Origin: Ephemerocybe angulata
Taxonomy: Eukaryota; Basidiomycota; Agaricomycetes; Agaricales; Psathyrellaceae
NCBI GenBank assembly: GCA_013368325.1
Contig: JAACJK010000001.1
Location: 1,488,001-1,552,000, forward strand
Direction of reading: 5' to 3'
Length of the DNA stretch: 64,000 nt
Shown here: piece by piece, positions 56,962-64,000 of the stretch
Layout: each line of letters starts with the position of its first letter
Numbering within the stretch: the stretch's first letter is position 1
Program-made: the position numbers and the translations under genes
Notes under the pieces: model-generated
What the model was told of the DNA's origin: nothing
The model's input: the letters and a program-made list of their open reading frames with translations, nothing else
Database searches by the model: none

Positions 56962-57343
56962 AGACGCGATCCTGACTCTCTTTCCCCCTTCCTATACCTG
57001 GATCTTGATACAACTCCGCATCCTACACCCGCACACCCAAAACCAACACATTCGCTCACAGTAACTCGACTATACGCCGGGCCTCAAGGTGGTTTTAGCA
57101 ATGGCCGGATCATTATTGGTATCTCATTCCTGGTACAGTGGTATCGCAGGTTTCATCCCAGCAGCTCTCCGTGTTTGTCGCCCTTATCAAGGACGTTTAT
57201 TGGCTCCACAAACCGAAAAGCCTCTCTCCGATGAATCGATCTAGCCCAGCATCGGAGTGAGCAAATTGGAAATACGCCTTTAAATCACACATACGTTCGC
57301 CACGACGATCGAGTTCTATATCTGTGCCTTCATCTTCCCATCG
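56962..57343. other. Convergent 3' region
   Basis: 3' flanks of the CCDC174 homologue (plus) and the MoaD-like gene (minus). No gene found. Confidence 0.45.
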
Positions 57344-57616
57344 CTACCCTCCAGACACAGGACAGATAACGGCGACTTCCTCTCCCCCCTTCAACACCAA
57401 CTTCTCGGGCTCATCTATCATCTCACAATCGACACTCCATTGGCTGGAATCCAGGATCTCCTTCAAGTTCGATGCTTTCGGATGGCGTGCCGTTAGGATG
57501 GTTGGGAGCTCTGAGAGGGTTTGGCCAGATTCCGGGATTGGTACGGTTTCAGTGGTGAGGCCGGTGGCTGTTGACGCAGATGCGAAGTAGAGAACGGTGA
57601 TTGTAGGTCGCGACAT
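57344..57616 (-). CDS. Molybdopterin synthase small subunit (MoaD/MOCS2A-like sulfur carrier)
   Basis: A single-exon frame of 90 residues: 'MSRPTITVLYFASASTATGL' start, the beta-grasp middle 'LSELPTILTARHP' and 'EILDSSQWSVDCEMI', and the end 'LKGGEEVAVICPVSGG'. The terminal Gly-Gly is the site of adenylation and thiocarboxylation in MoaD and MOCS2A. 'GGEEVAVICPVSGG' matches the family end exactly. It donates sulfur to precursor Z with the large subunit in molybdenum-cofactor synthesis in the cytosol. I chose the ATG at 57616; the frame continues upstream but is basic and unlike the family. No large-subunit (MoaE) gene lies beside it, unlike animals where both share one transcript. Confidence 0.9.
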   Translation of the reverse strand: MSRPTITVLYFASASTATGLTTETVPIPESGQTLSELPTILTARHPKASNLKEILDSSQWSVDCEMIDEPEKLVLKGGEEVAVICPVSGG

Positions 57617-57864
57617 GCTGGGGCGGGGCAAGTGTTCCTTTCGCGGTCGGGGATCTTGTACTTTACGTCGCCACTTTCCCCATGATTGGCGCAGCGGATG
57701 ACTCATGATACTAGATCTGGCGATAGCCACTGCGGCGAGCTTGTCATGTTCTCGCTGATCGAGAACTCTATGTAATACATGTAGAGGCGGGGGACGACGG
57801 GGGTGGACAATGGACGGGTGACGATAGCGCTCTGTAATCTACTAATGGTAAGCAGCGCGCACGT

Positions 57865-58789
57865 TTACCCCACGAACTCTAGAGGCCGCAGTTCGGCTGT
57901 CCACCATATCGGTTTCGTAGTACGAACGCTGACATTCTGACCTGGAACAAGGTGGTTGGAAGTCGAAACTAAGCCGTCGAACGAAGACTCATGGTCGTCT
58001 GCTCAGTAATCTCTATGAGTAACTATACATCCTTAGTATAAGAGTACAACGCACCAAGATTCCATCTCAGACCAGTGGTAGTGAGCATAGTGCTATCGAT
58101 GCCCACTGGGAGGAGACCACAAGTTGGACCCAGAAGATCGTGGTCAACTTCGATCTGGTGTTCCCCATCTGTTAGGACCCATCCGACGTTGTCGTCGGTG
58201 ACTGCAAATACGCGCTTCCTGGAGGTGCGGAGCTTGTGCAAATACGCCAAGGTATGGATGGTGTGGTCTAGCCGTCCAGCAAGACCTCCAAGTATCACGA
58301 TGTCCCATTGCTGCCTTTGTGGTCAGTTATATGAATGACGAGGTGTAAGTGGAGGACGAACACCGGTAGATTCAGTCTCCTCTTTCTCCTTCAATGCTCG
58401 AACACATTTCATGAGATCCGTTGAATCTTGGTCCTCGTCTTCAACGACTGTAATGCCATGAGAGGCGTACCAAGCACGAACATCCGGGCGTAGGGAGTCC
58501 AGATCCCCTTTCACGAGGTCCGGGAGGTACCTGCACCGACACTATCATTAGTTTGGACTGTCCAGTGCGATCGCAGACGGCGAGCCCACCTAAGCCTCGC
58601 CTTATCGTCAGCGAACAGGTCGTATAGCCGATTCCCCCCACCATCAGCGCAGCAGCGCCATTTCGTGTTTTGCCATAGCCGTTGGAGGAGGGCGAGGGAG
58701 AAAGGCTGGTTTAGGATAATGAGGGCATGCGGCCTGTCGACTTGGTGGTCGGTGTTCAAGAATTTCACGTCCCATGTTTTTAGCCCCAT
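57865..58789 (-). CDS. THI80: Thiamine pyrophosphokinase
   Basis: Exons from 58789 to 57865. The catalytic half holds 'HALIILNQPF', 'WRCCADGGGNRLYDLF', 'YLPDLVKGDLDSLRPDVRAW' (GDLDS), 'VEDEDQDSTDLMKCVRAL' (DQDSTD) and 'IVILGGLAGRLDHTIHTLAY' (GGRxDH-like). The thiamine-binding C-terminal half reads 'CGLLPVGIDSTMLTTTGLRW', 'NLDDHESSFDGLVSTSNHLV' and 'VRTTKPIWWTAELRPLEF'. The enzyme transfers pyrophosphate from ATP to thiamine. The ATG at 58789 was preferred to an upstream non-ATG start. The last intron, from about 58054 to 57991, separates 'GLRWNL' from the final exon. The length is normal for fungi. Confidence 0.95.
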
Positions 58790-59054
58790 GATCAGAAAGC
58801 GCAAGGACCGTTTAGGATCTAATCAAGGTCCCATGCATCGATAACCTTGTTTAGCGCCGGCGGCGCTCTTGGCTTTTGTAAGCAGGTATAGTTTAGCACT
58901 AAGGGGCTAGTAGGACTATGTATCAAACATTTTATATCATAACGTACAGCAAAGCAATAGTCGTAAGTCAGTCGTAATCGTCTAAATCATACCAGAACAA
59001 TCCCAGAAAGCGATAGGTGCAACAGATTCCATGAGCCAGTGGACCCCCACGAGA
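58790..59054. other. Intergenic region, thiamine pyrophosphokinase promoter
   Basis: 265 bp between two minus-strand genes, with an AT-rich stretch at about 58920-58945. No gene. Confidence 0.4.
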
Positions 59055-60938
59055 TCAGGAGCTCTGACTCCTCCTCGACCAATTCGAGAGGCTCAGAACT
59101 CCCACAACCCCAAGGACAAGCAGCGCAGTCCCTGCGCCAACGATCCCAGGAACGTACAAATACCACTGATCCTCCATATCATCCACCTCCGCCTTGGTCG
59201 GAACCACAATCTCCACCTCCGACGTCTTCTTGCGCCGCCTTCGAACGGTCGGAACATCGTACTCCGCCCCCGAGTCCGTATTGGACTCCGGGCCAGACGG
59301 ATAGCTCTCCGGCGTCGACGTCGCCGTCAAATCCAGAGACGGAATCTCCAGCTCATGGTTGTCCACCGGGATCGCCCCCTCGACGGGGAGCGAAGGGATG
59401 TCGAGGTCCGGCTGTAGCGTTCGAGCCCGTTCGAAATACTTGGCTGCGGCTTCGCGATCGCGCTTCCATGCTTCTGTACCTCCCTCGCCTATTTGCGACT
59501 GCAGGGGCATGCGGATGGAAGAGAGGCTGGAATAAGAAGCAGAGAGAAGGGTCGACGCTGCACCTTCGAGGTGAAGTAGGCCAGCTTCGAGGTAGAGTTG
59601 GGCAGCGCCTTGGCTCCCGCCTATGCAACGAAGATAGTAATGGACAGTCCCCCGTGCGGGGTCTTCCACAGCCCAATCGGCATCGGTGAGGTCGCTGGTA
59701 GCGCTGAGTGGGAGGTACAAGGATACAAGTCTCATGGTTGCAGACGGGACATGAACTTGGTGCCATGCTCGCCTGAAGTTATACTAAGAGTCAGAAATAT
59801 ACACGATCTAAAGGGAACTGACACTCACAAGAAGTACTCGAATGCCTCCTCTTTGTCCTTCCTGATATCCGCCAATTCGAGTGCAATCAGCGCCAGGCTG
59901 GTGGGATCCATGTTATACCTGTGCTCCAGCTCCTCGCTCGCATTGAACACCACCGAATTCGCCGCATTTGGGGCCAGCGCCTCCGGAACAGGTCCCACAA
60001 TTAACGAGGGCCAGATAATGGGCTTCTGCTTCTCCAAATGTATCGTCAAGAGCCTGCCAGACTGCGGCGAATTAAGCGACTCGAGCGATGAGAACGACGA
60101 GGGCATGCTTGGAAGGACGCTACGTCCGGCGCGGCGCCCCGGGGAGACGGAGCGGGACGAGGCGATGTTCGAGGGCAACTTGCGGCGAGGCGGAAGGTTC
60201 GAGGAGGTGAAGATGGGCGAGGAGGCGGCGGGGGAGCTGTAGGCATCTGACTCGGACTCGGAGACCTGCCCGCTCTCAAGAGACGCGGCGAAGCTGCTCG
60301 AGATCTCTGGGTCGGACGAGACGAAGGCGTAGGAAGAGTGCGTCGAGGCTGTGGATGTCGTTGACGTTGTTCGCTCCCTCGCGGATAGGCGGGAGGCCCG
60401 CTGTTCCAGCTGCCATACTGAGCTTTCGGTGTCCACTGCGCTGTAGAGTCGTCCCTAACCAGAACAAGGAACACCGGGTACAACACTTGAGTCCCGTTCC
60501 CGTTCGCTTACGATGCACAATACGGGCTGCTCACCTTGATCGTCGCCGTCTGGTTCTTCACGCCCACAACGAGATACTCGCTATCGATCACCACCTAGAT
60601 GGGGGGAAGGACAGGAGGAATGCCACCATCAGCCGCAGCTCGACATCACCCTGACTCTGTATTAACAGCAAGCGTACCGAGAGGTCCTCATCCTGTGTGT
60701 TGTGCGGCACCATGAGCAGCACTGTCGCCTATAGCGAAGTGGCCCTTCAGCATCACGTTGTACAGGTAGCTGGAAGTATCGTTCGACAAGTACCTGATCA
60801 TGAGACTAGGAGAGCTCGCGGTCAGTACAGGACAGGCAACAACACGCTGCAGGGCTTGCCGGCCCCTATTTGGGACCTGCCCCCACTTACTTGGTGCCAT
60901 GAGTACGGGAAGTACGTTCTCTCATTGTATTTGTCCAT
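59055..60938 (-). CDS. Tail-anchored protein with an interrupted CS (NudC/p23-like) domain
   Basis: The start at 60938 gives 'MDKYNERTYFPYSWHQ', then after introns 'ATVLLMVPHNTQDEDLSVVI', 'YLVVGVKNQTATIKG', 'RLYSAVDTESSVWQLEQR'. These are the first six strands of a CS domain (YSWHQ, LYSAVD, WQLE). About 110 residues rich in Ser follow, and then the missing last strand and tail: 'GRLLTIHLEKQKPIIWPSLI'. The later part is helical ('MDPTSLALIALELADIRKDK' and 'EAWKRDREAAAKYFERARTL', perhaps TPR-like). A basic stretch (VRRRRKK) and a C-terminal hydrophobic helix ('YVPGIVGAGTALLVLGVVGV') suggest a tail anchor in the ER or outer mitochondrial membrane. CS proteins are Hsp90 co-chaperones. I know no named family with this layout. 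Confidence 0.75.
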
Positions 60939-61552
60939 CGTAAAAGGTCGTGTGCGCCCCGAAGGGTGGTGGGGAGGGGAGATGGTGGGGGAGAAGAGGA
61001 AAGTGCCGTGGCCGAATTCTTGGGCGCTTGAGGCGTTCCCAAACCCCAAAGTAGCCTATTTCGTCTAAATGGCCCGGCAACGTGTTTACAGCCTCGCTCA
61101 GTGTGACTCCGAGTTCCCGATTATATTGCTCGAAATGCCGAAAGTCGAATGTTTTATCGTATCAGCTGCGCGGCGGTCCCTGTGTTGGAGGCACAGGTGT
61201 GGGAGGCAAGCGCTTGCGCAAGATAGGAGTTCTACATGGTAGAATTCAGAAGCCGGTGTCACTAAGCTTTAAGTACAAGATTCAGATGAGTTTAAGTAAG
61301 CGTAAGTAGAAGCGTAGGTAAGTAATATGTACTAGCATCGAGGTATCGCGAAAGCAATGAAGACCAAGCAACAGAGAATGAAGCCAAAGCAAGAAGAAAA
61401 GTACGATGAGATGAGAGATAGCTATGTAGAGAGATAAATAGAATCCAAATGAGTGTGTGCGTTCGTGTAAGTAATGTGTGCAGCGAGTGCTACCATGGAA
61501 TGGAGGAAGGCCAACAATTTCAAAAAAAAAGTGAATCCAAAAACAAGAGTCC
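60939..61552. other. Intergenic region
   Basis: Promoter of the CS-domain gene near 60940 and the 3' flank of the next minus-strand gene. The stretch 61260-61450 is rich in AAGTAAG/GTAAGT words. No gene. Confidence 0.4.
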
Positions 61553-64000
61553 TCAAGGCTCCAATGAATGCGGAGGTGGTACAACATCAAACTCATCCTG
61601 CGTCGGTGTCGGAGGCGTGACCAAAGGCAGCTCCGGAGGAGGAGGCACGCTGTTCTTCACCGACGTCGCAATCCTCTTAATCGTATCCTTTTCCGCCTCC
61701 ATATGCTGCAACAGCATCCCATCCAACTTCTTCGCCTCCTCGCTCTGCGCGCTCTGCAGACTCGAAAACGTCCCCGCAAACGACGGCCGCCCTGCCGTGA
61801 AGCTCGACCGTGAGTCCGACGACGATGCACCCAGTTGTGCGCTCTGGTTCGACTGCGCGTAGCGATAGAAGTCGTACGTCGACGACGGCGGCGCGTGGTC
61901 GCTGTCGCTCTTCCTATCTGTGAAGAACCGAGGTTTCGCGGGTACGTTGCCCACAGGTTGCTTGTTCACCTCATGTCCAATCCCGCTACCTATCCCAATG
62001 GGCAGTGTGCGCATGCTCTCAGCGTGCTTGCTGACATAGGGTAACGAGCTGTTGCCGAACTTCATCATGGGCGGGGCGCGCGAGACGGGTGCGGAGGCCG
62101 TGGACGTCGTTCTGACTCTCTGGTCTGGGCTGAAGGGGAGCAAGGGACTTGGCGGGTGATGCATTAACTCGGTCACCCTGTCACCATCGTCATCGCTCTC
62201 GTCTGACGACTCCAGGTCATCCATCGCATTTGGCTGGTCTTCCATGGAGTCAAAGAAGGCGGTGGGGGAGGGTTCAGCTGCATCTACACGGGTGTCCAGT
62301 CTGGGTATGTCGAGGGACAAGCCATGGGAAGTGTACGGCAGTTCAGACGACGGTACAGGAGGGGTAGTCGGTTCGGGTTCGTGGAATTGAATGGTATCGT
62401 CAACAGCGATGGTATCAGAGGCGGGTTCTGTCGAAGCCGTCGAAGCAACCGATTGGGGTCGCAGGAAGCTTCGGGGGAACGCCTGGTGTCCAGAACGTGG
62501 GGGAGGGGGAAGAGCAGCGAAGTGGGCAAGAGAAGACGATATGCGAGGCGGAGGTGAGATAGTAGAGTCCCTTGGAGGCATCCCTGGGTAGGGATCACGC
62601 CCTCGTTCCAGACTAACGCGAGAGCGATTGTGTAGACTTGAAGACGATGAATGGTAGCCTGGCCTGTGGTTGAGAGCGTCCTGGAAGGCAGAAGTCGTGG
62701 GGGAGGGAGTGAAAGAGTCTTGGGAGTACTCCGAAAGAGAAGGGCGACTCATAATAGCAGATAGGGCGAGGGAGTTTCGAGGGATGGCACCTTCTGCGTA
62801 GACCAACTCGTCGTCTGAGTATATGGACCCCGAGTCCATATGCTCTGATCTGACCGTCTCGAAGGACATTGTTGTCCTTGCAGATGGGATTCGAGATGTT
62901 GTCTGGGAGTGCGGCATGGGTGGCGGAGGCGTCATTGCGAACCCGCGGCGTGAGATAGGTTCCAAGTCTGCCAACATCGGCGAACTCTGAGCCCGTCTCA
63001 GCGTATGTCGCGATGCGGAGCTGTGAGGTCGTTGTTCGAGGTGCTCTTTAGAATGGGAAGGAAGATCAGTCTGCGAGGTTGATTGTAGGGGATGGTTGTT
63101 TTGTCGACGGGGAGGGGGTGAAAGTATTGTCATGGGAGAAACAGGCGTTTCTACGCGAGGTGGAATGTAACTTGAACTTCTTGATTCAAACGACCTGTCC
63201 AGCGGTGCAGTTAATGTATGCGGAACGACCGGAGACGAGGAGGCCGAGTGAAGTTTAGGCCTGTCATGAGATGCTCTAGCTTTGGGACGCGGCTCCGGCA
63301 AAGCCTCTTCAAAGACTCCACCGCGGCGGTGAGACGGATCTGGCGTTGGTGCTGCAGACTTGGAACGCCTCCTCACAGATTGGACAGGGGTTGAGACCCC
63401 CAACGCATGCGAGAACGTCGAAATGTCGGGAGTATTGTCCAGAGAGCGTTCAACTGCTTGGTGGAGCAATGCCTTTCTCCAATGGTTATCGGCCTCGTAA
63501 GATGAAGACTGGTTAGGGCTCTGAGGTGGTGGCAACCGGTCGGCCAGCACATCGGCTCCCAGCGAATCTTGAACGCCTAAACCATGCAAGGCAGACGCTT
63601 GCACCGCAAACGGATAAGACGCAGAAGGCAGAGGAATATCGACAGCATCTGTTGGATCAACCACATCATCGAAGATGGAATCCTGATTGACTGCGAGCTG
63701 TGGTACTTGGTCGAGTCGGACGCCTTTATTCTTCAAGTCCTGCTCTGCCTGCTTCGCGGCCACCATGATATCGCCCATTTTCTCCCTCACGACGACCACC
63801 CTTCCTCTGGAGGCCGGCCGCGGCGGTATTCGCTGGTTCTGCAAGGACGACTTGGGCTGTTGTTGAACTCGAGCAGAGTGTGGTGCGGTAATAGAGTCCG
63901 ATGTCGCTCTCAACATGGGCGCGGCCGAATCAATGTGGGGCGAGCCAGTGGGTGTCGTGGGCTTTGATTTCGGTTTGACCGACCTGAAGAGGTCGAGAAT
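61553..64000 (-). CDS. Large Ser/Pro-rich disordered protein, partial
   Basis: One continuous frame runs from the right window edge to a stop at 61553, over 810 codons, without an intron. Because the frame is open to base 64000 ('ILDLFRSVKPKSKPTTPTGS' upstream of the first ATG at 63916), the 5' end lies outside. An early ordered part ('MGDIMVAAKQAEQDLKNKGV') may be a helix. The rest is Ser/Pro-rich, with many 'RRxS'-like potential phosphorylation sites ('RRRSKSAAPTPD', 'RRAQSSPML'). A C-terminal helix 'SEEAKKLDGMLLQHMEAEKD' could be a coiled coil. No family is recognised. Such proteins are often cytoskeletal or polarity scaffolds, but nothing here proves that. Confidence 0.7.
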   Translation of the reverse strand: MLDLFRSVKPKSKPTTPTGSPHIDSAAPMLRATSDSITAPHSARVQQQPKSSLQNQRIPPRPASRGRVVVVREKMGDIMVAAKQAEQDLKNKGVRLDQVPQLAVNQDSIFDDVVDPTDAVDIPLPSASYPFAVQASALHGLGVQDSLGADVLADRLPPPQSPNQSSSYEADNHWRKALLHQAVERSLDNTPDISTFSHALGVSTPVQSVRRRSKSAAPTPDPSHRRGGVFEEALPEPRPKARASHDRPKLHSASSSPVVPHTLTAPLDRSFESRSSSYIPPRVETPVSPMTILSPPPRRQNNHPLQSTSQTDLPSHSKEHLEQRPHSSASRHTLRRAQSSPMLADLEPISRRGFAMTPPPPMPHSQTTSRIPSARTTMSFETVRSEHMDSGSIYSDDELVYAEGAIPRNSLALSAIMSRPSLSEYSQDSFTPSPTTSAFQDALNHRPGYHSSSSSLHNRSRVSLERGRDPYPGMPPRDSTISPPPRISSSLAHFAALPPPPRSGHQAFPRSFLRPQSVASTASTEPASDTIAVDDTIQFHEPEPTTPPVPSSELPYTSHGLSLDIPRLDTRVDAAEPSPTAFFDSMEDQPNAMDDLESSDESDDDGDRVTELMHHPPSPLLPFSPDQRVRTTSTASAPVSRAPPMMKFGNSSLPYVSKHAESMRTLPIGIGSGIGHEVNKQPVGNVPAKPRFFTDRKSDSDHAPPSSTYDFYRYAQSNQSAQLGASSSDSRSSFTAGRPSFAGTFSSLQSAQSEEAKKLDGMLLQHMEAEKDTIKRIATSVKNSVPPPPELPLVTPPTPTQDEFDVVPPPHSLEP

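Noticed and set aside
57618..57730. N-terminal extension of the MoaD-like protein
   Set aside because: The frame is open upstream, but the added residues are basic and unlike the family. The ATG at 57616 gives the normal 90-residue protein.

Overview
The window is nuclear DNA of a filamentous basidiomycete, most likely an Agaricomycete. Genes are dense on both strands and cut by many introns of about 45-70 bp with GT...AG ends. The gene set is fungal: a WC-2 type GATA photoreceptor subunit, a KNH-like GPI-anchored wall protein, a Pbp1/ataxin-2, and single-TM or Ser/Thr-rich proteins typical of basidiomycetes. No rRNA, tRNA, CRISPR or bacterial operon was seen. Gene models were read by hand by joining frames at splice signals; most close in frame with family motifs intact.

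Left part (1-16.4 kb) is the accessory part. It holds an unrecognised ORF, a truncated Sde2-like ubiquitin-fold fragment, a four-exon AIG2/gamma-glutamylcyclotransferase gene, and two tandem short-chain dehydrogenases with identical exon lengths. The promoter of the second dehydrogenase carries an insertion of about 1 kb rich in TTTTA-loop hairpins. Then come remnants of a kinase and of an alpha/beta-hydrolase, a ten-exon alkenal/prostaglandin-type reductase, a single-TM protein with a C-terminal PPxY motif, and a decayed membrane-protein gene.

Middle part (17-34 kb) is mainly conserved housekeeping genes: SART1/Snu66 (spliceosome), RNase H2 subunit A, a conserved unknown, a second hydrolase relic, a NAPE-PLD-like metallo-hydrolase and RPB9 (RNA polymerase II). 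Next is a cellular reverse-transcriptase-like gene whose catalytic aspartates are intact but whose frame breaks once near position 29948. Ataxin-2/Pbp1 with LsmAD and PAM2 follows.

Right part (35-64 kb) holds a large Glu/Val/Pro/Ala-repeat protein ending in a CaaX box, a GPI-anchored KNH protein, PRMT5/Skb1, an ankyrin-repeat protein divergent from WC-2, SDS22 (PP1 regulator), a membrane-anchored GMC oxidoreductase, a CCDC174 homologue, the MoaD-like sulfur carrier of molybdopterin synthase, thiamine pyrophosphokinase, a tail-anchored protein with a split CS domain, and the 3' part of a large disordered protein running off the window.

The genes do not form one pathway; RNA processing and transcription genes are simply frequent. 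The reverse-transcriptase-like gene is the most unusual item. Other points worth attention are the CaaX repeat protein, the hairpin-rich insertion and the interrupted CS domain.
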